64,000 nucleotides of DNA from Patagioenas fasciata. Its lineage: Eukaryota; Chordata; Aves; Columbiformes; Columbidae. This document shows positions 39,010-51,400 of this stretch, one piece after another; within the stretch, counting starts at the first letter, position 1; every line of letters starts with the position of its first letter. The DNA lies in assembly GCF_037038585.1 (NCBI RefSeq), contig NC_092520.1:188336604-188400603 (forward strand). The letters run 5' to 3'. A program made the position numbers and the translations under genes. The notes beneath the pieces were generated by a model, which was given only the letters and a program-made list of their open reading frames with translations, was not told the DNA's origin and searched no databases.

Positions 39010-39660
39010 TGTTGCAATGGCACAAACGCTTGCTCCTAGAAATGTCAGTCAGGCGGGAGGCCGCAGTGAGAGCACCGGGGAAACCAAACCGCCCGGGGGC
39101 TCCGGGCAGTTGGAGGGGGAGCCCGGCTGGAAGTCCCGGAGGGCGGGTGGGCTGCCGGCAGGTGCTGCGGCCGGCGAAAACCTCGCTCCCCGATGCCGCC
39201 GCTCCCCCTGGCTCCTGCTCCCGGCGCGGCCCGCGGGGCGTGTCCCGGGCAGCCCCGCTCCGCCCCAGCCCGGCGGGGCCGCGGGCGCCGCGGCAGCGGA
39301 CGGGGCAGGGCCGGGCGCCGGGGAGCGGCGGGCAGCGCCATGGGGCTGGAGACGGAGAAGGCGGACACCCACATCTTCATGGACGACGATAACTTTCCGC
39401 GCAGCGGCGGCCCCGCGCTCTCGGAGGCAGAGAAGTGCGCGGAGGACGAGCTGGACCGCGACCCCCACGGGATGAACTCCCACCTCCAGGTGCGCCCCAA
39501 ACCGCGGCCACGGGGCCCGGCTCGACGGGAGCTGCGCCGAGCCGCGGGGCGGGCGGGGCCGGGGCCGGCGCCGGGGCCGGGGCTCTCGGTGGGGCGGCGG
39601 GCGGGGGTACCCGGCGGTCTCCCCGCGTCCCAGTTCCGCGTAACGGCAGAGCTGCTACTT
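39010..39660. promoter_or_regulatory. CAV2: CpG island and promoter region of CAV2
   Basis: GC content and CpG frequency rise abruptly near 39,050 and fall after exon 2 begins. The island covers the presumed transcription start, exon 1 (from 39,340) and intron 1. I see no TATA box at a useful distance upstream of the ATG, so this looks like a TATA-less dispersed promoter. The start site itself cannot be placed from sequence. Confidence 0.8.
39340..39489 (+). CDS. CAV2: CAV2 exon 1 coding part
   Basis: Fifty codons, [17 protein letters not shown] through [10 protein letters not shown], ending CAG before donor GTGCGC (39,490). The exon end is in phase 0. It encodes the soluble acidic N-terminus. 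Confidence 0.96.
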
Positions 39661-42600
39661 GTTCCAGCTGGAGTTCGAGGATGTGATTGCGGAGCCCGAA
39701 CTAACCCACTCCTTCGACAAAGTCTGGATCTGCAGCCACGCTCTCTTTGAGCTCAGCAAGTACCTGATCTACAGGCTCTTGACGCTGGTCCTGGCCATAC
39801 CGTTGGCCCTGGTGGTGGGGATCCTCTTCGCCGTGCTCAGCTGTCTGCACATCTGGTAAGTGCGTTTTGTTGCTGCCAGTGTGTGGGCTCTGCAGGCAGC
39901 TCAGCAGACCTCTCCTCTTGTAGCATTACTGCCAAACTATTGATCACTGTCTTTACAACCAGTAGTCAGATCAGCCTATGTTATCTGTTTTAATTTTAAA
40001 GGGAAATAAATTAGAATGTTTTCTCTGTGATTCAGTTCCCAGTCTTGTTTTTACCAGCAGGCTGTCCTGTCTGTGTAAGCTTCTTGGGGCAGAGAGCCTA
40101 TTTTACCATTTGTATGGTACCTACTGTAATGCATTCCAGCCTTGGCTGGCTTCTGGAGTAAAAACAATGATTGCTTGTTTTATTGTTTGTTTGGTTTAGT
40201 TTGTTTTGTTTTGTTTTTAAGCTAATTGTTATTAGATGTCTATTTGAAATGAAAGTCCTGGGCAGATGTATTACTCAACCTGACATCTTCTCAGTTTGGT
40301 TACCTCTTTCATTTCTTTTCTCACAGACTGAAGAAAGCTTTTGAGGGCCCAGCTCATACTTTCTTTGCTAGTGCCACAAAATCTACTGTCAATGCTTTGC
40401 ATCTGGTCCATGGCCATCTCTAGGTGCATGCCCCAAAGCATTTCTACCTAAGCAAAGAACCCCCACTGAGCTCAGGAAAGCTGCTTCTGGCCATAGCCCA
40501 GTTTCACAGGCAAATACAGGAGCCCTCCAAGTCTCAGCAAACCTGGTGTACTTTAATCAGAATATACTGACAAAATATCAGGCTAGAGTACCTTGAGATC
40601 ACAAAGGCAGATGACTGTGGAGAAGGAAGAAAGGCAGGGGAAAGAAGGAGGTTGAGGAAAGAACAGGTAATTCAGCAGGCCACAAAGGAAGGGGCGAATA
40701 CAGATTATCAATGTCATTCCCGCAAACCAGTGGGCAGTCTCATTTGGCTTGGGTAACACTGGGACCATGAAGAAGTTGTTAAGGAAAATAAAATACAATT
40801 CAGAAACTGAGAAACAAACTCAAAGCAATAGGAATACATTGGATGTCTTAACCTGTGGTTGCAATCTTTTGGATGCAGATTTCAGTTTTCAAAAGTGAAA
40901 TGGAAGTTTGTATCGATGACATTGTCATGAGCTACTTCAAAAAGTATTAACTTGAAATTTGAAGCATAAAGTTTGCATAATATCTAAAGGAGTTGCAGTC
41001 TAGTTTAGAGCTGCTCACCTGCTGCTCCACAAATTATGAACATTGTATAGTGTGCCCAAAAGTGTGTGTCTGTCAGCTGTCACTGTGCTGTACTGTACCA
41101 TGTTACTGCAAAAGGATTTGGTGGGCATAGAGATTTCTGGTGGTGGAATATCTCTGAAAGAATTCATTGTTGCCCAGTTTATTAAGACTCTAGTAAGTTT
41201 TTGTGCTTCAGAATGATCTTGTATCTGGATTTCACAGCCTGGATACACAGACATGAGTTTCACTGAACCAGGCCTCAGAGGTCAGTTTATATTTACGCAA
41301 GTAGTCCCCAGTGGCTCTCAGGAACTGTGGGTTCTCAGTACATCTGAAATAGTACTGTCTGAATGTGGCACTGGGTTTGAAAAGTTTCCCTTGACTTTCT
41401 GTGAATGCATTTGCTTCCCCAATGACTACTTTTCTTTCCCACTACTGAAGTGATATTTCATTTTGATCTTCCTTGCGCCTGGGATGGGTGTGAAAGAATC
41501 GTGTAACTCAGTAGCACTATCTGCACTCCCATGGCCCCATCCAGTGCTACTATCCAAGGCCAGCACAGCCTCCTCTTCCCACAGCCAACACAAAGGTGAA
41601 ACACACTGAGAATAAGTCATCTTCTCTGCAGCTCTCCATGTTCCAGATTTCTTGGGAGTAAGAAGTTCAAAGTTTCTGCATTTGAGAGGGTAGCACAGGA
41701 GCAGTGCCAGTATAGGGACCCTAAACACATGGTACTGGCTCCCATTGGATGTGAGAAATATAGTAACTCCTGGTTTTGTGGGTGACAGGGAGTTCTGTTA
41801 GAACTCTGTCTAGAGCTCTTGAAACGTCATGGGAAAATCCTGGGCTCACGCTCACATGTGGCTGCCTGCAGGAGGGCTTGTCACAGCTTCTGTGCCTCAC
41901 TTTCCTCATCCAAACCAGTGAGGTTATGATGTTGATCTGTCACAGAGGAGCCTTTCCCAAGGCTAAATTCGAACATGTTTCAACAACTTTGAAAGTTGTT
42001 TGGAAGTTTGTGCTCAGGCACAAAGCTCTGTTGATTGTCACACATGCTGTTGCACTTTGTCAGCATGCTGAAAACCCACAAAAGTCTGGCTCAGTTCAGT
42101 GTTCCTCGTGCATCAAGGACACCTCGTGAGTTGTACCCCTCATACCTGTTACTAAGTGTTGTCTTTTGCCAGCAAAAAGATTGCTAAAGAATGAAGCAAA
42201 TATGTGAGACTTAATGGAAGACAAAAAGAAAGCTGAGTAAGAAATATGTAATAATACACTCAAATTTTCGTTTTTATCTTTGAAGATGGAGCATGTTCTG
42301 TTCCTGTTCTCCAGCTGACTGCTGGAGCCAGCATCCAGTTTTACACTATCTGATAAGAAATACTGATGGGCTGAAAGTGTGCCAGATACCAGTTTGGTGA
42401 CCTACAAGAAAGCCAGTTCAAGGAAGGCTACTTCTGCACATTTCTTCTCCTTTACTGATGACTGTCATTCTCACCACAGACAGAATTCGGTAGAATTTGG
42501 CAGACTGAGTTTTAACACCTTTCTGTGAAAGATGTGCTTAGATTGAGGCTGTTAAGGTAATTGATTTTTGGATATGAGCAGAACACTGCTGGTTTTCCAG

Positions 42601-45600
42601 GCAGCACATGCAAAATCATTATCTTTATTATAGATCAGGGACTGGTTCTTGTTCCAAGCCACATGTTTGCCACCTCTTGGAAATTAACACTTGAATCTCA
42701 TATATGCTTTTTTTGTAGTCTTGACTGAATGATGTTCAGGTATATTGCATATTTATGCTAAGAATCAGTGTTTCATTTGAGGATCCCTAACTTGACTCCT
42801 GGATCTGAGATGGACTCTAAAGCACAAGGACTCAGCCAGCTTTATGCCCTTGTCATCAGCTGGAGCAGTAGGTACTTGGAGCTGCTCTCAGCTTGAGATT
42901 CCATTCGCAGTACTATGATGTAGCCAGGGACTTAACATGCAGAGAAGATATGGATATGCATCGCCTCTTACCTCTTTCTCTACAACTCCATGTACATAAT
43001 TTACTGCTATCATACTCAACCCCAAAAATGTCTCCCTACTGGCTCTCTGAAATCAAAAGAAATTACAATACAGCTGTGCCATGAAGACCCACCTTATCAT
43101 CTGGTTTTGCCTTCATGTCTCTTCATTCATGTCCAGTATATATCCCTTGTCCTCTGAAGAGGCAGAAGGTGGATGTCGTCTTGCTTCCTCTTTAGTTTTA
43201 TCTTTTCCAGTCTACCTAGGTCCTGGGATATCTAAGGTTTGATGTTAATGCACTTCATGTACTATGTATGGGTCCTGGAAGGCTTTCGTGGTCATCTCTT
43301 GCCTCACTTATAAATACCCTAAGTGTTAATGGGACTTGACAAGAAACTCTGCAACTGCTAGGTTAAATTTAGCCATCTGCTCAGAATGCTTGCTAGTATT
43401 GTAGAGCAATGCAAGACCTTTAAGTCAAAATCATGTTGTAGTACATGTACATACTTGGAATTAGATAATTTAACCACTGAATGGTATAGCATTTGCAAAA
43501 TAGCATTAAGATGTGTCTGAGGTTCCATTTTGAAAAAAAACTTTATGGGAGAAGGTGTGATTCTTCACTTTGAAGTAGGAATTTAATTAATAGTGAATGA
43601 CTACTCCAACCATATTGATCAACTCTGAAAAACTGAGCTGCTCTAAACTGAAAATACCCTTATCAGTGGGACTTAAATTGCGCTCTGCCATTTCCAAGAG
43701 GTGTTCAGATTAGCAGAAAGGAAGTGGCATGAGCAAAAGTGAGAAATGTTATTGGGTATAATTTTGTAGATGGCATGCCTTGAACAGAAAGAAGAGAGAG
43801 TAGAATAGGATGGAAAAAAATGGGGTATTTTTTTCTTATCACTTCAGCAGTTCCCAAAAGAGGTCATTCCTTCTACTTAGTGAAAGGATAGGTATTTTAT
43901 GACACATATGCATAGCAAGATTCAGTGAGAGGTCATACAGGTAGTTGAGATACCTTGGCTACACTTCAGCTTAGATGCCAAATTCAACAGAGCTTTGATT
44001 TTCTTCCCAACGCTGTATCATGTGGTAACACTAGTAGTACCAGTGTTGCAGTAAATGTTGATATCCTTGGGATACACTGACTTTGCTTCCGCTGTCAGAC
44101 ATTACTCAAGCAAGCAGTTACCATCTCTGCCAATAGAAGTGCAGACTGGGGTAAACCCACAGTATGTACACAGTAATGTTTCTTTGACAGGTCACAAAAA
44201 CAAGTACATGGCTTCTAATGGTGCCTGGCTATTTACTTTTAAAGTGTGCTGGGTCAGTCAATGGAAGACACAGCACATCCCCTGACAATTTGGAAATGCC
44301 ACATGGTAGGATAACATAACCTATGCAGAACAGGATGTGTACTTACATACATACTGATATCTATAAAGATACAGTCACGTTTTCTCAAAGTTAGAAAACA
44401 GCTTTCCCTTCTTTGTTTGGTGTAAAGGATTTTCTTCTCTGAGGAAAAGTGTTTGAGTGATTGTTGTCTTAGTAGACTGACTTTTATTTTAAAATCAAAA
44501 GTTATTTACATTAATTAGCTTTGGTTGCTATCACGTTTCACATATTCTCCTACAGGGTTTTTCCTCCTACATTGTTTTTCATGTGCAATTCCATAAAATT
44601 GGATAGCAACTGATAAAAGATTGTAAAACACTACCAAATATTATAAAGCATTACCAAAACATTTTGATAGTTATTCTGTTTAACATTATCAAAAGAGGTT
44701 GCGTTCTGGTACTGTGTCAACGACTTCCACAGCAGTTGTAGCAGTTCTCTAATGGCATCCTGGTGATTCACTACATCTTTCTGTGAAATTTCTGCATAGT
44801 GGGGTATTTGTTTAGTTTGAATTTTGTTTGATCCAAGAGAAATGTCAGCTTTTCCACTTCTCTGAAATTCAGTCAGGTTTTAAAAAAAATGCCAGCCAAA
44901 GTAATTTTAGATGGCAGCAAAGGAGCAGTGACACAGCCTTTATAAACCAACTGAAATGGAAAAGGGGTGAAGTCAACACAAGCTGAGTAGCCATTTCTGG
45001 TGTTTTCTCTGTGTTGCTTGGAGAAATACAATTTTTTTTTTTTTCTCTTCACATTACTAATGTTGATCAACTGTATTCTAGCACATGAAGCCCTGATTTT
45101 ATTCTCTAGAAATTATCCATTCTATATGCAGTGATACTATACGTGGCTATAAAACACATAGTTTACTGAGTTCAGTTTAAAACTAGGTACACATTATTCC
45201 AGGAATGCTCACAGTTCTATATGGTGTGTATATTACTAGCTGTTTCAGCAGAGACAAAAGAAGAGAAGGTTTTAGAAAAACTATTCTTGTTTAAATCCAT
45301 CTGGGTTAGCTCAGAGTGCAGCATAGACATGCTAGTATATGGCTTGCATTGTATGATAAAAGCTGAGAATCTGGTTAGACAAACACTGAAAATAATTCAT
45401 TTTGACTCTTCAGAGAAGCTTCAACTTTTAAAAAATGTACAATTTTTTTTCTACTTTGTTATTCTGAGCAGTACTCATTGGAAATACACAATACTTACAC
45501 ACTTTCCAGACTTCTGATGAGACAGTAATTTAAATATTTCCTGTCATTCCAATCAAAGTCAGTGAGAGCTCTGCAGTGGAATTATGTGGATGCAAGACTG

Positions 45601-47054
45601 GGATCTTAAATTTTGAAAGCAACAGCAAACTTGAACAGAGTTTATCATCTTTATCCAGAGAATCTATAGCTTCTACCTAATTTAGAACATACATGTGTTA
45701 TATGTGGCATGAGAGATTGTGTTAAAACCTTGCTCTAGTATCACTTCGCTGCTACGTAAATTATTTATACATTTAATTTGTCTGTACACAATTAAGAATA
45801 TCCAGCATAGTGAAGTGACATGGGATTTTGGCCAGTAAATGATTAAAACAGGAGAATAACTTAAAATCATGTATCCACTGGCCCTCACGAGCTGCCCTAT
45901 GTGCATTTTGGCTTGCCTGCACTGTTGCTATGCTTGGCTTAAGGCCCCACTAATGACATTGCTTTGGAATTGGGACGTATGGAAAGCATCCCCAGATGGT
46001 TCCTAGTGCTTAGGAGATTAAAGACTACTTTCAAGTATGGACCCTAAGTGAATAAAAAGGTCTTTCCCCTGACCAGGAGTTCTGACCTCATTCCACCTTA
46101 GTTTCCCACCCACAAATGAAAAACTTCACAGTATCAGCAATGTCACATTTTCCTGAGGTTCAGCATGTGTCTGTACTACAGTGATCTGATGTAACCACAC
46201 ATTGCTTTGCTGTATCTGTTTCATTGTAGCAACTTGTAACAGCGATTCTAGGTTGATAGGAAAAGAGAAGGGGCTGGAGAGGTGCAGGTGTGCTCTGCAT
46301 GTGTGTGAGGGAAAGAGGGGCACAAGAAACACCCAGAGAGACAGCAGGGTAAGAGCACATTAGAAAGAGCACTGTTTCCAGTTGATCTAACTGGGAAGCG
46401 TGGTGTTCCCGTTAAACTCCAAAGACCCACACTGGGATATGCCTACAGCGCAAGTGAGTCCTTAGCAGATGAGTCTGCTCCTCAGCCATGATGGGGTGGC
46501 ATCAGGGTTACAGCATCTCCCATTCTCCAGCCCTTACAGCAGCAGGGAGAGAACAGCAAAAGTTCAGCCCCATAAAAGACCTCTCCAAAAGTTAGCTCAG
46601 CGCTGCCAATTAAGAAAAAGTAGAGACATGGTGAAAAGAAATCCAGCATCTCCTGTCCCCTGTGTTGCACACAAATGATCCTGGCCAGAGGACCACCCGC
46701 ATCACGATGCTTCTGCATGTGCAGGTGTGAGGCTGTAAGTAAATGAAAATGATGGCGAATGAGTGCAAGAGTGTAAAATCAACTTATTTAGAGTTACAAA
46801 ACCGCTTCCTCTTCCATAATGTCTCACATTTGCATTTGGTTAGCCTGATTTCCTCGTGCTATAGAAACAGAAATTTTCAAATCTGCTGTTTTCTTTCTTA
46901 CAGGATTGTGGTGCCTTTCGTGAAAACCTGTCTCATGGTCTTGCCTTCAGTGCAAACGGTGTGGAAGAGCCTGACAGATGTTTTCGTCGTGCCATTCTTT
47001 CAGAGCATAGGCCGATGCTTTGCCATGGTTAATATACGCCTGGACCAAGAGTAA
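39340..47054 (+). CDS. CAV2: Caveolin-2 (three exons, complete)
   Basis: Caveolin-2 is a hairpin membrane protein that hetero-oligomerises with caveolin-1 in the Golgi and joins caveolae at the plasma membrane. Joining 39,340-39,489, 39,668-39,855 and 46,904-47,054 gives 162 residues, the same length as human CAV2. All introns are GT-AG; exon 2 ends within the Trp113 codon. Domains: acidic N-terminus (1-50, starting MGLETEKAD), caveolin signature FEDVIAEPE (53-61), scaffolding region (67-86, [20 protein letters not shown]), hydrophobic hairpin (about 87-113) and a C-terminal amphipathic part with [13 protein letters not shown]. The start is chosen for its strong context (GCCATGG) and its match to the family start; an in-frame ATG lies 49 codons upstream in poor context. 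Met14 (39,379), the human beta-isoform start, is kept. Residues 19 and 27, Src-target tyrosines in human, are Phe and Leu here, and human Cys145 is Phe. Confidence 0.97.
39490..39667 (+). other. CAV2: CAV2 intron 1 (178 bp, very G-rich)
   Basis: The intron runs from donor GTGCGC to acceptor TTGTTCCAG. It is very short and contains at least six runs of three or more G between 39,546 and 39,582, including three GGGGCC units, with more G runs up to about 39,606. Because 178 is not a multiple of three, retention would change the downstream frame. Confidence 0.93.
39668..39855 (+). CDS. CAV2: CAV2 exon 2
   Basis: A 188-bp exon starting [11 protein letters not shown] and ending ...SCLHI plus two bases of the Trp codon, before donor GTAAGT. 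It encodes the caveolin signature, the scaffolding region and the membrane hairpin. Human CAV2 exon 2 has, as I recall, the same length. Confidence 0.96.
39856..46903 (+). other. CAV2: CAV2 intron 2 (about 7.0 kb)
   Basis: The intron runs from donor GTAAGT to acceptor TTCTTTCTTACAG. It contains a TTTG/GTTTT-rich tract (about 40,181-40,218), a T13 run (45,032-45,044) and a short imperfect duplication around TAAA(A/G)CA(C/T)TACCAAA near 44,626-44,659. No nested gene, LINE or LTR was recognised. The 117- and 127-codon frames inside it look like chance. Confidence 0.85.
40181..40218. repeat. GTTT/GTTTT-rich tract
   Basis: A simple repeat of TTTG and GTTTT units in CAV2 intron 2. Confidence 0.8.
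46904..47054 (+). CDS. CAV2: CAV2 exon 3, terminal coding part
   Basis: Starts with the last base of the Trp113 codon, then [18 protein letters not shown] and onward to NIRLDQE and stop TAA at 47,052-47,054. It gives 49 residues after Trp113. VKTC carries Cys122 and GRC carries Cys151. The preceding polypyrimidine-rich acceptor is good. Confidence 0.96.
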
Positions 47055-48410
47055 ACATCAGGGATGCAACACTGCTGTAATTATAGCTGGTGTAATACCT
47101 CTTTGCTAACCTAACATAAAAACACTTACCATTCATTCCAAACTGTTAAATTACAATGGCTGGTTTAAGTGGGAACATGCTGTTTTTTCTAAAACTCGTT
47201 TTCTTCAGGGAGATCAGTTTAAGAATAAGTAGGCAGTTTTCATAGCTCACTATCTTAACAACAGAGTGAATGCAGAGTGTGTTGGCAACACTTTATTTTA
47301 ATGGTACGTTGGTTGCTAGATTACAGGAGAATTCTTGTGGAGGTTTAACAGCCATTAGAGTGATAAAGATTTGTGTTATTACTATAACTTTACTATAACT
47401 TTCACCTTAGGTGAAACATCTCTAAGGTTTCCCATTGACTTTATGGTAAGTCCACCAAGGATGATTTTGGCCCTTTATTATCAGCAGTTAAAATGAATGT
47501 GACTCATTGCATAGGCATATAGAGAAAGGAACTGTTGGGTAATTCTCCTATATTGGGGAGAAAAAGCTCTCTGGAAGTTTATCCCTTAAAATAAGGTGTT
47601 AGTTAATAATTTGGAACATCAGCTAATCTGTGTATTTTATTTAATGAGAGGTTAATTTTGCTGTATATTTTGTACCTTTGTAAATGGCACTTGATGGATT
47701 TTCTTTGAAGCATTATTTCTATAGTATTTTAATTCTAACCAACTTAATAGGCAGCAAGAGTGAGACACTGCAAAAATTACTTCAGATAACTAAAATTTCA
47801 GTTTCTAAATTATGTAGATTTTTAAGTGTTGCTGTGCAATTCTAGTATATTCATTAAACATGGTTGTATGTAAAAGCAAAGATTTAAAGTTTTTTCATCC
47901 AAGACTATGCAAAAGATTTTGAAGTATCTGTTTATGATAAATGTTTTTTATTAAAAATGGGGTGTAGTAATTGCAACCCTGCCTATTTCTGTGTATTCTC
48001 TGTGTGAAGATTGTGATATTTAAAACGACAGACACTATGCTGGCACTTTAACTATGTAGCAAGCTCTTATAGAAGGCAAGTGAGTCTAATTGGTGTTCTT
48101 GTCTAATTCTCCTCACCTGTTGACTGTCCATGTTGCTTATTGGCTACTTCAAAGCCTAACCCATAAAAAAGCCCTTCTTCCTTCTGCACCTAATATGGCT
48201 TTGTAAACCAGAATAACAAAATGTATGCAGAGGTACATTAAAATTACATTAGCCTTCTGATGGGCTTATGCTGCTGTTCTCTTTAATTACTGATAAGTTG
48301 CAATTGTAAAATGTTTGTATGATTTAGAATGTTATTTTCTAAAACCATGTCACAGATTTCCTATCAAACAAGAAGTACATAATGAAATAATAAAACATCA
48401 GCTTTTTCAG
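47055..48410 (+). other. CAV2: Probable CAV2 3'UTR
   Basis: AT-rich sequence after the stop codon. Candidate polyadenylation signals are ATTAAA at 47,950-47,955 and AATAAA at 48,389-48,394, the second followed by T-rich sequence. A third AATAAA at 48,987 could give a longer end. An 11-base tandem repeat (ACTATAACTTT, 47,381-47,402) lies inside. The 3' end is inferred, not observed. Confidence 0.45.
48389..48394 (+). terminator. CAV2: Candidate CAV2 poly(A) signal
   Basis: Canonical AATAAA with T-rich sequence 15-40 bases downstream. It competes with ATTAAA at 47,950 and AATAAA at 48,987. Confidence 0.4.
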
Positions 48411-51400
48411 CTTAATTTTGTCAGATTTCTCAACTTTTTAAAAAGCTCTTAAAATGCCGAACAGCATAGAATACTATGCAGTTCTTCCAAAATATGGGAG
48501 AGGAAAAAGAAATGGATGAGCATCAAGACAGTTCCACTATTATCAACTGCATTTAATGTATTTATAGCAGAAAATGATGTATCTCTGTGTGTAATTAAGC
48601 CCATACAGAATGACTGCTTTCTCTGAAGTAGGTCTCTCTGCAGAATTTTGGCTACATTCAGAAAAATTCGTAATAGTTTTTACAGGTGCATGCTTTCTTT
48701 ACAGATGAGCTGCAAAATTTTCCTTTTCTTGCTTATTGGCCTACAGAAGCTAGCTGACATTGTATATACTTTGTATCTTAAGAACATCTTTGTATGTTAA
48801 AAATATTTCTACTATTTGTGCCATTTAGAGAGGGATTCATATAGCTTTTGAAAACTGGATCTTAGTGATTAGTGCCCATGGAAATGTCTCTGGAGTTTTT
48901 TTACTTCTGCAAGAAGTTATCTTGCTGTTCAGATGTGCTCTTCAAGATACCTTTCTTATGTTAAAAATGGAAATATCTCTTTTGAAAATAAAAAAATGGT
49001 CAGGCTAGGTTTGAACTCTTTTGAGAGTTATTTTCTTTTAAAACATCCAAGGATTTTTACAAAGATATTTTCCATAGAAAAATATGCCTTTGATGAATTC
49101 ATTTTTAAAAAAATCAATCAGTACTAGTCCTTGTGTCTAAAAGGAGCCCTATAAAAGCCTAAGCTTTAAGAAAACTCAGGTCTGGATCCAAGCTTTGAGA
49201 TTGAGGCCATTCTCTAGAGAAAAAATGTATGATTTTAGGTCATGGACTCCTGGATAAATGCATTCTTAAATAGCTTACTGAAGTCATCCAGCTCTAGCTA
49301 CCACAGACAATCAAGTAGAATTATTTGGTTTGTTCTTATTTTGATTTAGGCTTGTCATTGATTAGTTCTTTTCACCATTCCTCTAGCTGTTACAAGACTC
49401 AAGCTTGTAATTAAAGCTATTCGTTTCTTACATATTTTGTAGCAGTATGTTTATTTGGAACAGACGTGCTCCTACTATAAGAAAATACCAAATGGACTGT
49501 TAGGCTTAGGGTAAAATATTAGATGCTCGGCAAATATGCTTACTCCATCTATGAAAGGTGTAGAAGGAAGTATGACTAAATGCAGACTCTTCGATACTTT
49601 GGTGTGAATCTGCCCCAGGCAGCTCTGGCTAGCAAGTATTCTCTGGATTTTATGGATCTGACAGATATCCCAAAGCTCTGCCACAGCTGATATGGTGAGT
49701 AGCTCACAGCATTGCTGGGCAGCAGTGACAGAAAGGGAACTGTCACTGACCTGTGAGCTTTGATGTAGGGGTAGGTTCCTCAAGTTCATCTCCAATTCAT
49801 TTGAAATGCGGACAAACTATCCCAGCTGATCTCTTAACACCAACTTACAAATGAGAATTTAGGCAAGAAGGGAGTCCAGAAACTTATCCTCATTGTCTGG
49901 AATAAATGTAGGAAAATTTATACCTAATTCAGGTCATCTACTTCAGTATATCTTCTTCCCCTCTGTGGAATGGGGAAAATGTTATTGCTCTTAACAAGAG
50001 TAGACTTTCCATCATCATGGTAAAGGTAGGAGGATGGATAAAAAGTGTGATATGTTCTGATTTCAGCCTGCCTCTTGTTACTGCAGACCTTAGATTTATA
50101 TTCATGAGCCAAAGATTCGGTTCTGTCATGCAAAATATTTCAGCATCTTGTTTTTCATTAAGATCACAACTAACCTAAAGAACTAACCTCATATTTGCGA
50201 TTATGGACTTTTTTGGTTTAATTCACAAAGAAATATAACATGCCTCCTTATGAGGGCTATTTCATAAAATCCTTCTAATCTGACTCTTAACTTTTATATT
50301 TGTATCTTATCTTTCCCTGCCCTACTTGTTCACCATGTAAATTGGAATACATTCTTAACAGAAACTTCGACATATTAGTAAATGAGGAGCCTTTTCCTAC
50401 CTATCAAAAAAGCTCACTTAGGCATACGCTGACTCAAGAGTTGAGAACATCTCTGCAGCTCTGCAACCTCAGACCACACACTCATATTTAGTGGAAGCCA
50501 AAGAATGGTAAGTGCGTTATTTTTACAGGGCGTGGTCATTCCCCCACCTGCAGAGATAAAACTATTGCTGTTAAGCTGTATTAACTCTCTTTTAAAAATA
50601 CATGGAAAAGTATATGTGGTTTGTTTTTTTTTTTTAATAAAAATGCAAATGAAACAAGGTCAAACACCAGATGCTCTACCAGTGTTTTCTGTTAGTACAG
50701 TGTTCTCATGAAAATCAGAGCTGAAGACCTCCAATGAGTACAGTGAACCAGTGGTTATGCATTAAAAATTTAGGTGCTTTCTTCATGCAGGGATTTACAA
50801 CTGATAGGAGAATTAATAAAGGCTAGTTTTGGCCTGGCAACACTGATCTTCCTAAGCTTATTGCAACAGAAAGAAAACATCTTCCATAGAGACAATTCAG
50901 AGGAGCTAAGAACCATCCTCCACAGAAAAGTCTCTGCACTGATTAATGTAAAATGTTTGGCTTGGCTTGGCTTCTTTCTTCTGCTACATAAAAAGGTATT
51001 TGCTGCAGAAATTGGGTAGGCCTATGGAAGCAAGTAGAGCTTCATGTAAGTAGTGGGACAGGCTCTTCTCTACATGCTTCTCTCACAACTTGAGGTCAGA
51101 GGTGGGTGTCACCTGTGTTAGGTGTTCGGTTCTGTTTGTCATCTGGCTTCCCCCTCCAGCTCCAAGTGGGAGAAAGAAGGACCTCTTCACAAGGCAATGA
51201 ATCAGATCCCACTTTAGACACTTAAATAGAACAAAATGTGGAGATTCACAATTTTATTTCAAATTCTGAGGAAAGTTTGTCTATTTTTCCAAAAGCCTCA
51301 GTTTAATAGGAGCTGCTTTTTCACCCATGTACCTACTTCACCTTGCTTTTACTTTACACTATCAGAGCTATCACAATGGTACAACTATAAGCTAGAGGTG

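Noticed and set aside
39045-39500. Minus-strand frames of 144-151 codons across CAV2 exon 1
   Set aside because: Same GC-rich artefact; they are antisense to a clear exon.
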